A stretch of DNA of 64,000 bases from Lichenicola sp964247755 (GTDB lineage Bacteria; Pseudomonadota; Alphaproteobacteria; Acetobacterales; Acetobacteraceae), in the NCBI GenBank assembly GCA_964247755.1, contig CAXTVX010000001.1:500774-564773 (forward strand), written 5' to 3'. The notes under the pieces were generated by a model. The model was given only the letters and a program-made list of their open reading frames with translations. It was not told where the DNA came from and did no database searches. The position numbers and the translations under genes were made by a program. Of this stretch, positions 32,702 through 41,131 are shown one piece after another; the stretch's first letter is position 1, and each line of letters opens with the position of its first letter.

Positions 32702-34339
32702 ATGACGCGGTTCGTATTCATCACCGGCGGTGTGGTCTCCTCTCTCGGCAAGGGCATCGCGTCGGCAGCGCTGGCGGCGCTGCTGCAGGCGCGCGGCTAC
32801 CGCGTCCGGCTGCGCAAGCTCGATCCCTATCTCAACGTCGATCCCGGGACGATGAGCCCGTACCAGCACGGCGAGGTGTTCGTCACCGATGACGGGGCGG
32901 AGACCGACCTCGACCTCGGCCACTACGAGCGCTTCACCGGCGTGCATGCGACCAAGTCCGACAACGCCACCACAGGGCGGATCTACTCGGAGGTGATCGC
33001 GCGCGAGCGGCGCGGCGACTATCTCGGTGCCACCGTGCAAGTGATCCCGCACATCACCGACGCGATCAAGAACGCGGTGGTGCACGACACCGGCGACCTC
33101 GACTTCGCGCTGATCGAGATCGGCGGCACGGTGGGCGACATCGAGAGCCTGCCGTTCCTGGAGGCGATCCGCCAGCTGCGCAATGACCTCGGGCCGGAAC
33201 GCACCATGTTCGTGCACCTGACCCTGGTGCCGTGGATCCCGGCGGCGGGCGAGCTGAAGACCAAGCCGACCCAGCATTCGGTCAAGGAGCTGCAGAACGT
33301 CGGCATCCAGCCGCAGATGCTGCTGTGCCGGTCCGACCGGCCGCTGCCGGACAACGAGCGGCGCAAGATCGCCAACTTCTGCAACGTGCGCCCCGAGGCG
33401 GTGATCTCGGCGCTGGACGTCGACACCATCTATGCCTGCCCGATCTCCTACCACGAGGAGGGCATGGATACCGAGGTGCTGCGCCATTTCGGCCTGCCGC
33501 ATGCCGGCGAGCCGGACCTGTCCGGCTGGCACCGGGTGCTGGACGCGATGCGCAACCCGGAGGGCGAGGTCAGGATCGCGGTGGTGGGCAAGTACACCTC
33601 CCTGCTCGACAGCTACAAGTCGCTGAACGAGGCGCTGATCCATGGCGGGATCGCCAACAGGGTGCGCGTGCAGCTGGACTGGGTGGACGCTCAGGTGTTC
33701 GAGCAGGGCCGGGTGCCGGCGGTGGTCGAGCGGCTGCAGGACGTGCACGGCATCCTGGTGCCGGGCGGGTTCGGCGAGCGCGGCTCGGAAGGCAAGATCG
33801 AGGCGGTGCGGTTCGCGCGCGAGCGCCGGATCCCGTTCCTCGGCATCTGCTTCGGCATGCAGATGGCGGTGATCGAGTGTGCCCGGAACCTGGCCGACAT
33901 TCCGGACGCGTCGTCCACCGAGTTCGGGCCCACCGCGCAGCCAGTCGTCGGGCTGATGACCGAGTGGGCGCAGGGCAACGAGCTGCAGGTCCGCCAGGCC
34001 GGCGGCGACCTCGGCGGCACCATGCGGGTCGGCGCCTACGACGCGGTGCTGGACCGGGGCTCGCGCGTCGCCGACGCCTACGGCACCACGACGATCCGCG
34101 AGCGGCACCGGCACCGCTACGAGGTCAACATCCACTACCGCGAGCGCCTGGAGCGGGCGGGGCTGAGCTTCTCCGGCCTGTCGCCGGACGGGATCCTGCC
34201 GGAGATCGTCGAGTATCCCGACCATCCCTGGTTCATCGGCGTGCAGTACCACCCCGAGCTGCTGAGCAAGCCGTTCGCGCCGCATCCGCTGTTCTCCGGC
34301 TTCATCGGCGCGTCGGTCCGCAAGGCCCGACTGGTCTGA
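32702..34339 (+). CDS. pyrG: CTP synthase
   Basis: PyrG aminates UTP to CTP with ammonia from glutamine. The 545-residue protein has the synthetase domain (FITGGVVSSLGKGIASAALA, LDPYLNVDPGTMSPYQHGEV, TDDGAETDLDLGHYERFTG) and the C-terminal glutaminase domain (LVPGGFGERGSEGK, LGICFGMQMAVIECAR with the nucleophile Cys, and VQYHPELLSKP with the catalytic His-Glu). Length and motifs are standard. In many relatives kdsA and then eno follow; here kdsA is missing and about 5.3 kb of other genes separate pyrG from eno. Confidence 0.96.
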   Translation: MTRFVFITGGVVSSLGKGIASAALAALLQARGYRVRLRKLDPYLNVDPGTMSPYQHGEVFVTDDGAETDLDLGHYERFTGVHATKSDNATTGRIYSEVIARERRGDYLGATVQVIPHITDAIKNAVVHDTGDLDFALIEIGGTVGDIESLPFLEAIRQLRNDLGPERTMFVHLTLVPWIPAAGELKTKPTQHSVKELQNVGIQPQMLLCRSDRPLPDNERRKIANFCNVRPEAVISALDVDTIYACPISYHEEGMDTEVLRHFGLPHAGEPDLSGWHRVLDAMRNPEGEVRIAVVGKYTSLLDSYKSLNEALIHGGIANRVRVQLDWVDAQVFEQGRVPAVVERLQDVHGILVPGGFGERGSEGKIEAVRFARERRIPFLGICFGMQMAVIECARNLADIPDASSTEFGPTAQPVVGLMTEWAQGNELQVRQAGGDLGGTMRVGAYDAVLDRGSRVADAYGTTTIRERHRHRYEVNIHYRERLERAGLSFSGLSPDGILPEIVEYPDHPWFIGVQYHPELLSKPFAPHPLFSGFIGASVRKARLV

Positions 34340-34422
34340 TCCGCGTGCCGGCGGGCAGCGGTGCGGGTGCCCTGTCGGCGATCTGCTGCTATGACGCCGT
34401 GGCAACTTCTTCCGGAGGCTCC

Positions 34423-34893
34423 ATGCCGTTCGCCTGCGCTTCGCGTCCGCTCCTTCTGCTCGCCGCCCTCGCCGCCGCAGCGCCCGGCTTCGCCCGCGCC
34501 GGCACCCCGGCCGAGGCGGCGGCCTTCATGAAGCAGAATGCCGCCCAGACGGGCGTGGTCACCCTGCCGTCGGGCCTGGAGTACAAGGTGGTGCAGTCGG
34601 GCGATGCCGGCGGCGCGCATCCGGGGCCTGCCGACAGCGTGATGGTGAGCTATGTCGGCAAGCTGTCGGACGGCGCCACCTTCGACGACAGCCACGGCAA
34701 CATCGTCACCCTGCCGCTGAACGCGGTGATCAAGGGCTGGACCGAGGGGATGCAGCTGATGCGCCCGGGCGACGTGTGGATGCTCTACGTGCCACCCGAG
34801 CTCGGCTACGGCGCCAAGGGCGCCGGTCCGATCCCGCCGAACGCGGCGCTGGTGTTCCGGATCGAGCTGGTCGCGATAGCCGGACACGGCTGA
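34423..34893 (+). CDS. Periplasmic FKBP-type peptidyl-prolyl isomerase
   Basis: The 156-residue protein has a signal peptide (PLLLLAALAAAAPGFARAG) and an FKBP domain: SGLEYKVVQSGDAGGAHPGP, VMVSYVGKLSDGATFDDS, NAVIKGWTEGMQLMRPGDVW and YVPPELGYGAKGAGPIPPNA. These are the active-site residues of FkpA/FklB-like enzymes, which catalyse prolyl isomerisation and help folding in the periplasm. A perfect ribosome site (CCGGAGG) supports the ATG at 34423. The dimerisation domain of FkpA is reduced to a short segment. Confidence 0.92.
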   Translation: MPFACASRPLLLLAALAAAAPGFARAGTPAEAAAFMKQNAAQTGVVTLPSGLEYKVVQSGDAGGAHPGPADSVMVSYVGKLSDGATFDDSHGNIVTLPLNAVIKGWTEGMQLMRPGDVWMLYVPPELGYGAKGAGPIPPNAALVFRIELVAIAGHG

Positions 34894-34999
34894 ACCACCA
34901 ACGGTTTCCTGCGCCGCACGCAAGGCTGGCCCGACCCAGGCGGGCAGTAACCGTCCCCATCTGCTGGCGTTCCGCGGACGATCAGGGGTTCGGCGACGC

Positions 35000-35725
35000 A
35001 TGACTACAGGACTGGACGATGACCGGCACCCGCTCGCCGAGCGGTTTCGCACCTTCATCCGCAACTCGGAGTTCTCCTGCATCGGCGCGAAGTCTGCCCT
35101 TGCCCGGAACCAGCTGCGTATCATGGTCGCCCGGGACATCGCGTCCGCCTGGGACGACCTGCGCATCCTGCCGGAGCTGATCGATTTCGCCCGCGCCTAC
35201 CGCGACGACCGGCGGCTCTACCAGAGCTTCGTGGTGCTGTTCGAGGGTCCGAGCGCGCTCACGGAGGACGCGTTCGAGGCCCATCTCTGGTCGCGCCTGC
35301 AGTCGCTGAGCGACAAGGACAGGTGGCTCGGGCAGGATGTCGACAGCCGGGTGAGCCAGGACCCGAACCACCCGCACTTCTCGCTCAGCTTCGGCGGCGA
35401 GGCGTTCTTCGTGGTAGGGCTGCATCCGGGCGCCAGCCGCCTGGCGCGCCGGTTCGAGCGACCGGGCGTGGTGTTCAACCTGCACGACCAGTTCGAACGG
35501 CTGCGCAGCGAGGGACTGTACACCCGCCTGCGCGACACCATCCTGGACCGTGACTTGGCGCTCAACGGCACCGCCAACCCGATGCTGGCGCGGTTCGGCG
35601 AGAACTCCGAGGCGCGCCAGTACAGCGGCCGCGCGGTGGAGGACGGGTGGCGCTGCCCGTTCAGCGGCCGCAGTGCCGGTACGGCACGAGGACCGGCCAT
35701 GCCGCCCGACCCTCGTGCCGGCTGA
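35000..35725 (+). CDS. YqcI/YcgG-family protein, possible heme-dependent N-hydroxylase
   Basis: The 241-residue protein matches the YqcI/YcgG family by its pattern FSCIGAKSALARNQLRIMVA near the N-terminus, DPNHPHFSLSFGGEAFFVVG with LHPGASRLARRFERP in the middle, and YSGRAVEDGWRCPFSGRSAG at the end. Characterised members of this group, such as GntA of guanitoxin synthesis, are heme enzymes that hydroxylate guanidine nitrogens; whether this member does the same is not shown by the sequence. Conserved His in HPHFS and LHPGAS are candidate heme ligands. There is no signal peptide. It is followed directly by a DUF1989 gene, forming a likely two-gene operon. Confidence 0.75.
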   Translation: MTTGLDDDRHPLAERFRTFIRNSEFSCIGAKSALARNQLRIMVARDIASAWDDLRILPELIDFARAYRDDRRLYQSFVVLFEGPSALTEDAFEAHLWSRLQSLSDKDRWLGQDVDSRVSQDPNHPHFSLSFGGEAFFVVGLHPGASRLARRFERPGVVFNLHDQFERLRSEGLYTRLRDTILDRDLALNGTANPMLARFGENSEARQYSGRAVEDGWRCPFSGRSAGTARGPAMPPDPRAG

Positions 35726-35743
35726 CGTTCGTGCCGGCTGACG
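35713..35743 (+). repeat. 16-base tandem duplication at a gene junction
   Basis: TCGTGCCGGCTGACG occurs at 35713-35727 and again at 35729-35743, with one base (T) between, a 16-base period. The first copy contains the stop codon of the YqcI/YcgG gene and the second contains the likely GTG start of the DUF1989 gene. Removing one copy would leave the two genes overlapping at a GTG...TGA junction, so the duplication probably separated them without damaging either. Confidence 0.75.
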
Positions 35744-36324
35744 ACTGGGTCGAGATCCCTCCCCGCTCCGGCACCGCCTTTACCCTCGACAAGGGGCAGC
35801 GCCTGACGGTGATCGACCCGCTGGGCGAACAGGTGGCCGACCTGCTGGCATTCCGGCGCGACGATCCCGACGAGGTGATCTCCTCCGGACGGACGCTGGA
35901 CTATGCCAGCCGGCTGTTCCTGAGCACAGGCGATCCGATCTATTCCAACCGCAGCCGCATCCTGTTGCGCATCGTGGAGGACACGGTCGGCAGGCACGAC
36001 TTCCTGCTCACGCCGTGCTCGGCGGATACGTTCCGGATCATCTATGGCGATGCCCACCCACACCGCGGCTGCTTCGGCAACCTTGCGGCCGCACTGGCGC
36101 CCTACGGGATCGTGCCGGACCGGATCCCGGTCGCCTTCAACGTGTTCATGAACGTGCGTGTGGACGGCGACACCGGCGCGCTGACGGTGGCGCCTCCGTT
36201 GAGCCGCGCCGGCGACCACGCCACCTTTCTCGCCGAGGACGACCTGATCATCGGCCTGACTGCCTGCTCGGCGCTGCAGTCGAACAACGGCGCGTTCAAG
36301 CCGATCCGCTACCGGATCGGCTGA
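35731..36324 (+). CDS. DUF1989 (urea carboxylase-associated family) protein
   Basis: The 197-residue protein belongs to the family first named for its association with urea carboxylase. Visible features are DPLGEQVADLLAFRRDDPDE, FLLTPCSADTFRII (C96), GDAHPHRGCFGNLAAAL (H109, H111, C114, possible metal site) and IGLTACSALQSNNGAFKPIR (C179). Some members, called CgdA and CgdB, act as carboxyguanidine deiminase subunits in guanidine breakdown. No guanidine carboxylase is nearby, so that role is not implied. GTG at 35731 is chosen because homology begins there. The partner YqcI/YcgG gene ends six bases upstream. Confidence 0.75.
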   Translation: MPADDWVEIPPRSGTAFTLDKGQRLTVIDPLGEQVADLLAFRRDDPDEVISSGRTLDYASRLFLSTGDPIYSNRSRILLRIVEDTVGRHDFLLTPCSADTFRIIYGDAHPHRGCFGNLAAALAPYGIVPDRIPVAFNVFMNVRVDGDTGALTVAPPLSRAGDHATFLAEDDLIIGLTACSALQSNNGAFKPIRYRIG

Positions 36325-36339
36325 ACGGGCGCCCATCGC

Positions 36340-38667
36340 CTACTCGGCGGCGATCAGGCCGGGTTCGGACACCGTGTCCTCCTCCTTGAACACGCGCACC
36401 GGGATCGACTTCGCGGCTGGTGTCTTACTTCCTTTGGCGTAGTGTCCGGTCGGCAGCAGCACGTTGGCTTCCGGATAATAGGTACCGATACACCCTGCAG
36501 GGACGGAATAGGCCACCACAGCCAAGCCACTCAGTTCACGGTGGTGGCCGTCGTTCGACTCCGTTTCCAGCCGCACCTTGCCGCCGACGATCAGGCCGAG
36601 CCGGTCGATGTCGTCGCGGTTCATCAGCACCACGTCGCGCGTGCCGTTGATGCCGCGGAAGCGGTCGTTGTAGCCATACACGGTGGTGTTGAACTGGTCG
36701 TTGCTGCGCAGCGTCATCATGCGCAGCGACTGGGGCGTCAGCTCCGGCAGGTCGGGGTTCTCCACCAGCCCGTCCGGCGTCACAAAGTTCGCGCGGCCGT
36801 TCGGGGTCTTCCATACCCGCTTGCGCGCGGGCAGCGGCCGCTGGAAGCCACCCGGCTCCCACATCCGCGTCTCGTAGTCCCAGAAGATCTCCGGGTAGGT
36901 AACGCTGATCGCCTTGCGTATCAGGCTGTAGTCGGCGGTCCAGTCGTCCCACGGCACGTGGGAGTTGGGGTCGAGCGTCGCCTTGGCCAGCTCCGCCACG
37001 AACCGCACCTCGCTGATGAGGTGCGGCGAGGCCGGCTTACGAACGCCCTTGGAGCCGTGGATGCAGCCCGAGGTGTCCTCCATCGACACCGATTGGTCGC
37101 CGGAAACCTGATGGTCGACCTCGATTCGGCCGATCACCGGCAGGATGAAGCTGTTCTTACCCGGAAGCAGCTGGCTGCGGTTGAGCTTGGTGGCGACGTT
37201 CACGGTCAAGCGGATGCGTCGCCAGGCCGGCTCCAGGCGGCCGTGGTCGGGCGCGGCGCGCACGAAGTTGCCGCCCAGGATCAAGAACGCCTCGATCTCG
37301 CCGGCGAGGATCTTTTCGCACGCTTCCACCGTGTTCAGCCCCAGCTTGCGCGGCGGCTCGAAGCCGTACTGCTCGGCGAGCCGGTCTAGCGGCACCAGCT
37401 CTGGCTTCTCCGAAACGCCGACGGTACGCTGCCCCTGCACGTTGGAATGGCCGCGCACCGGACAGATGCCGGCGCCCTGCTTGCCGATGTTGCCGCGTAG
37501 CAGCAGCAGGTTCACCAGCAGGCGTATGGTCTGCACCCCTTCCTGCTGCTGCGTCACGCCCATGCCGTAGATGCAGATGGCCGACTTGGCGCGGCCGTAC
37601 AGGCGCGCGGTGGCCTCCAGCGCGTTGCGTGCAAGGCCGGATTCGCGCTCGATGTCGTCCCATTCCTGCGCGCGCGTCCACGACACGAAGCTGTCCACCC
37701 CGTGCGTGTGCTCGGCGATGAAGGCATGGTCGAGGAACGGCGGCGAGCCCTCCGCCAGGGCCTTGTCGTCGAGCTCGATCAGCGCCTTGGCGATGCCGGT
37801 GATGGCGGCAAGGTCGCCGGCGGTGCGGACTTGGTGGTAGGAAGAGCTGATCCGCGTCTCGTGCCCGCCGATCATCTCGATCGGCGATTGCGGGTTCTTG
37901 AACCGCTCCAGCCCGCGCTCGCGCAGCGGGTTGAAGGTGATGATCGGCACGCCGCGCTCGGCCGCCTCCTGCAGCGGATGCAGCATGCGCGGGCTATTGC
38001 TGCCCGGGTTCTGGCCGAAGAACATGATGCACTCGGCGTGGGCGAAGTCGTCCAGGGTCACGGTCCCGACCGGCACGCCGATGCTCTGCGGCAACGCGAC
38101 CGAGGTGGTCTCGTGGCACATGTTGGAGCTGTCCGGCAGGTTGTTGTTGCCATACAGCCGGGCGAACAGCGCGTAGGCGTAGCTGGCCTCGTTGGAACAG
38201 CGGCCGGACGAGTAGAACACCGTGTTCTGCCTGTCCTTCACCGCACGCAGCTCTTGACCGATCTCGGCCATGGCCGCGGCCCACGACACCGGCACGTACT
38301 TGTCGCTGGCCGGGTCGTAGCGCATCGGATGGGTCAGGCGGCCGGCCTGCTCGAGCTGGAAGTCGTCCCAGTCCAGCAGCTCGGTGACGGTGTGCGCGGC
38401 GAAGAACTCGGGCGTGCAGCGATGGGTGGTGATCTCCCACGCGGTCGCCTTGACGCCGTTCTCGCAGAACTCGAGCGGCAGCGGGGTGGCCGGCTTGATC
38501 CAGGCGCAGGACACGCACTGGAACCCGTCCACCTTGTTCTGCCGCATCAGGGCGAGCGCGCCGCTGACCGGCACGCCCTCGCGCTGCAGGATGTTGCCGA
38601 CCGAGCGCGCGGATCCCCAGCCGCCCGCAGGCATCGTGTACGGCTTGTAGACGGCTTTGCGTGTCAT
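36340..38667 (-). CDS. YdeP/FdhF-like molybdopterin oxidoreductase
   Basis: The 775-residue protein is a member of the DMSO-reductase superfamily, YdeP branch. It starts MTRKAVYKPYTMPAGGWGSA and has a Cys pair in GFQCVSCAWIKPA (C51, C54), a reduced version of the usual four-Cys cluster motif. The molybdopterin regions include YSSGRCSNEASYAYALFARL, FGQNPGSNSPRML, GGHETRISSSYHQVR and the C-terminal LRSNDQFNTTVYGYNDRFRG. Family members are often named formate dehydrogenase-like, but E. coli YdeP is linked to acid tolerance and its substrate is unknown. No Tat signal is present, so it is cytoplasmic. It converges with the DUF1989 gene. Confidence 0.88.
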   Translation of the reverse strand: MTRKAVYKPYTMPAGGWGSARSVGNILQREGVPVSGALALMRQNKVDGFQCVSCAWIKPATPLPLEFCENGVKATAWEITTHRCTPEFFAAHTVTELLDWDDFQLEQAGRLTHPMRYDPASDKYVPVSWAAAMAEIGQELRAVKDRQNTVFYSSGRCSNEASYAYALFARLYGNNNLPDSSNMCHETTSVALPQSIGVPVGTVTLDDFAHAECIMFFGQNPGSNSPRMLHPLQEAAERGVPIITFNPLRERGLERFKNPQSPIEMIGGHETRISSSYHQVRTAGDLAAITGIAKALIELDDKALAEGSPPFLDHAFIAEHTHGVDSFVSWTRAQEWDDIERESGLARNALEATARLYGRAKSAICIYGMGVTQQQEGVQTIRLLVNLLLLRGNIGKQGAGICPVRGHSNVQGQRTVGVSEKPELVPLDRLAEQYGFEPPRKLGLNTVEACEKILAGEIEAFLILGGNFVRAAPDHGRLEPAWRRIRLTVNVATKLNRSQLLPGKNSFILPVIGRIEVDHQVSGDQSVSMEDTSGCIHGSKGVRKPASPHLISEVRFVAELAKATLDPNSHVPWDDWTADYSLIRKAISVTYPEIFWDYETRMWEPGGFQRPLPARKRVWKTPNGRANFVTPDGLVENPDLPELTPQSLRMMTLRSNDQFNTTVYGYNDRFRGINGTRDVVLMNRDDIDRLGLIVGGKVRLETESNDGHHRELSGLAVVAYSVPAGCIGTYYPEANVLLPTGHYAKGSKTPAAKSIPVRVFKEEDTVSEPGLIAAE

Positions 38668-38787
38668 GGACCAAACTCCGGCGGCGCAGGATGAACAGCT
38701 TGGGGCCCCCGGGCGTTGCACGCCGAAGCGACCGGCCTCACGTGCCGGCCGCATAACAGGCGCCCCCGGTCGGGAAAGGAAGAGCCA

Positions 38788-39012
38788 ATGATCGGTCGCG
38801 ACTACATGTTGAAGAAGGGAGCCGGACCGTCGGCGCCAAAAGTGTTCCTCGACCAGAAGATCATCCCGGCCGCGATCGACGCGGCAGGCGCGGTCGAGGG
38901 GGTGCTGGAACGGGTGGCGGTGCGTGTGCGGCGGATGCCGGTGACAGCCCTGGCGGCGGCGCTCGGAACCGGAACCCTGGTGACCCTGCTGGCGGTGCCG
39001 CGACGCGGCTGA
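38788..39012 (+). CDS. Small protein of unknown function
   Basis: The 74-residue product reads MIGRDYMLKKGAGPSAPKVF at the start, has a helical middle (IDAAGAVEGVLERVAVRVRR) and a hydrophobic C-terminal segment (MPVTALAAALGTGTLVTLLA) that may be a membrane anchor, ending in PRRG. A ribosome site (AAAGGAAG) precedes the ATG at a good distance. I do not recognise a family. The C-terminal anchor suggests a tail-anchored inner-membrane protein. Confidence 0.45.
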   Translation: MIGRDYMLKKGAGPSAPKVFLDQKIIPAAIDAAGAVEGVLERVAVRVRRMPVTALAAALGTGTLVTLLAVPRRG

Positions 39013-39034
39013 ACGGTTCGACCGGCCATACCGG

Positions 39035-39544
39035 TCAAGCCAGGCGCACGACCAGCACGGCCAGGAGGCAGAGCAGCACCACGGCAGTCAGCAGGTGGCG
39101 CAAGGCCAGGTAGCCCGACGGCATCAGCCCGTGCCGGGCCGCGCGGGTCTCGGCCAGGGTGGTCAGCGCGAAGCCCAGCACGAGCAGGACCACGGCAGGC
39201 AACGGCCGGCCGACCAACACCACCAGCAGTGCCGCCCAGCCGACCAGCGACGGCAGGACGCCGAGCCCGAGCCGCAGCCGCATCGCGTGCGACGGCGCCG
39301 GCGCCGGCGCGGCGGCCGACGACGCGCCGGGCGGAACCACGCCGACCTGACCGCCCGCCAGCGCCAGGCCCCAATGCACCGCACCGAGAAAGGACAGGAT
39401 CACCGCGCCGTAGTCGATCAGCGCTGGCACCAGGCGCGGCGCCGGCACGTCGGCGGGGAAGAACAGGATGCCGACCGTCATGCCGACGAACGGGATCAGC
39501 CCACCCAGCCCCAGAACGATCGCAAGCAGGGGCAGGCGTGTCAT
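39035..39544 (-). CDS. DUF3429-family inner membrane protein
   Basis: The 169-residue protein starts MTRLPLLAIVLGLGGLIPFV and has about five membrane segments. The stretch ALIDYGAVILSFLGAVHWGL is typical of the DUF3429 family, found widely in proteobacteria and of unknown function. An Ala/Pro-rich loop (SSAAAPAPAPSH) lies between the second and third segment. It is transcribed away from eno, with 138 bases between the starts. Confidence 0.8.
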   Translation of the reverse strand: MTRLPLLAIVLGLGGLIPFVGMTVGILFFPADVPAPRLVPALIDYGAVILSFLGAVHWGLALAGGQVGVVPPGASSAAAPAPAPSHAMRLRLGLGVLPSLVGWAALLVVLVGRPLPAVVLLVLGFALTTLAETRAARHGLMPSGYLALRHLLTAVVLLCLLAVLVVRLA

Positions 39545-39682
39545 CCGGTCGGAGCTCCGTCGGGCTTGCGGCCTTCCGACAACGCCGGGATGCGGTGCGG
39601 GATGCGCGTCCGGGCCGGCCTTGCGGAAAGCGGGCCGAGATGGTGGAACAACGCCACGCTGAACATCCCCTGGAGACAACAC

Positions 39683-40960
39683 ATGGGTGCCATCACCGAC
39701 ATCGTCGCGCGCGAGATCCTGGACAGCCGCGGCAACCCGACGGTCGAGGTCGACGTCGAGCTGGCCTCCGGTGCCAAGGGTCGGGCCGCGGTGCCGTCCG
39801 GCGCCTCCACCGGGGCTCACGAGGCAGCCGAGCTGCGCGACAACGACCCGGCCCGGTTCGGCGGCAAGGGCGTGCTCAAGGCGGTCGCCTTCGCGGAAGG
39901 CGAGATCCTGGAAGCGCTGACCGGCGCGGAGTCCAGCGAGCAGGTGGCGATCGACCACGCGCTGATCGACCTGGACGGCACCCCGAACAAGTCCCGGCTC
40001 GGTGCCAACGCGATCCTGGCGGTGTCGCTGGCGGTGGCCAAGGCGTCGGCGGAGGAGCTGGGGGTGCCGTTGTACCGCTATGTCGGCGGCGTGTATGCGC
40101 GCACCCTGCCGGTGCCGATGATGAACATCATCAATGGCGGCCAGCATGCCGACAACCCGATCGACATCCAGGAATTCATGATCCAGCCGGTCGGCGCGCC
40201 GACGCTGGCGGACGCGGTGCGGATGGGCTCGGAGATCTTCGCCCAGCTCAAGAAGGGGCTGAAGGAGGCCGGCCACAACACGAATGTCGGCGACGAGGGC
40301 GGCTTCGCGCCGGGGCTGAGATCGGCCGACGAGGCGCTCGCCTACATGACGCGGGCGGTGGAAAAGGCTGGCTACCGGCCGGGCGAGGACGTGTCCTTCG
40401 CACTGGACTGCGCCGCGACCGAGTTCTACCGCGACGGCCGCTACGAGCTGGAAGGCGAGGGCAAGTCGTTCGACGCCGCCGGCATGGTCGCCTATCTCGG
40501 CGAGCTTGCCAGCCGCTACCCGATCATCTCCATCGAGGACGGCTGCGCCGAGGACGACTGGGACGGCTGGGCGCACATGACGGCAGAGCTCGGCGCCAAG
40601 CTGCAGCTGGTCGGCGACGACCTGTTCGTGACCAACCCGGAGCGGATCCTGCGCGGCATCCAGGCCAAGACGGCGAATGCGGTGCTGATCAAGGTGAACC
40701 AGATCGGCACCCTGTCGGAAACGCTGGAAGCGGTCGAGCTGGCGCACCGCGCCGGCTACGCCACGGTGATGAGCCACCGCTCCGGCGAGACCGAGGACAG
40801 CACCATCGCCGATCTGGCGGTCGCCACCAACTGCGGCCAGATCAAGACCGGCTCGCTGTCGCGGTCCGACCGCACCGCCAAGTACAACCAGCTGATCCGG
40901 ATCGAGACCGAACTGGACGGCGCCGCCCGCTACGCCGGACGCACCATCCTGCGCGGCTGA
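39683..40960 (+). CDS. eno: Enolase
   Basis: Enolase converts 2-phosphoglycerate to phosphoenolpyruvate. The 425-residue protein has AREILDSRGNPTVEVDVELA, SGASTGAHEAAELRD (mobile loop), GDEGGFAPGL with the catalytic Glu, ISIEDGCAEDDW (magnesium ligand), LIKVNQIGTLSE (catalytic Lys) and MSHRSGETEDSTIADLA. ATG at 39683 has GGAG nine bases upstream. It is followed, after an inserted minus-strand gene, by ftsB, its usual neighbour. Confidence 0.96.
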   Translation: MGAITDIVAREILDSRGNPTVEVDVELASGAKGRAAVPSGASTGAHEAAELRDNDPARFGGKGVLKAVAFAEGEILEALTGAESSEQVAIDHALIDLDGTPNKSRLGANAILAVSLAVAKASAEELGVPLYRYVGGVYARTLPVPMMNIINGGQHADNPIDIQEFMIQPVGAPTLADAVRMGSEIFAQLKKGLKEAGHNTNVGDEGGFAPGLRSADEALAYMTRAVEKAGYRPGEDVSFALDCAATEFYRDGRYELEGEGKSFDAAGMVAYLGELASRYPIISIEDGCAEDDWDGWAHMTAELGAKLQLVGDDLFVTNPERILRGIQAKTANAVLIKVNQIGTLSETLEAVELAHRAGYATVMSHRSGETEDSTIADLAVATNCGQIKTGSLSRSDRTAKYNQLIRIETELDGAARYAGRTILRG

Positions 40961-41002
40961 TCGGGCCCAGAGCCCGTTTCAGATGGGGTGTGCAAAGTGG
41001 CA

Positions 41003-41022
41003 GTGCCGCGCTGGCGCGGCAC
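41003..41022 (+). terminator. Possible eno terminator hairpin
   Basis: GTGCCGCG (41003-41010) pairs with CGCGGCAC (41015-41022) around CTGG. It lies 42 bases after the eno stop. A second small stem (CGGGC/GCCCG) followed by TTT lies at 40964-40981. Neither is a textbook terminator. Confidence 0.35.
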
Positions 41023-41131
41023 GGCCGGCGCGTCCACCCCGAACCGGAGCGGAGCGGCAGTCTGGCCGTGAGCACCGGAAGCGCGGATGGGCGCGTCGGA
41101 TCGCCGGCGCAGCTCGTCCCGAAGCGGGCTT

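Noticed and set aside
32645..34405. 586-codon open frame opposite pyrG
   Set aside because: Antisense shadow of CTP synthase with no protein-like features.
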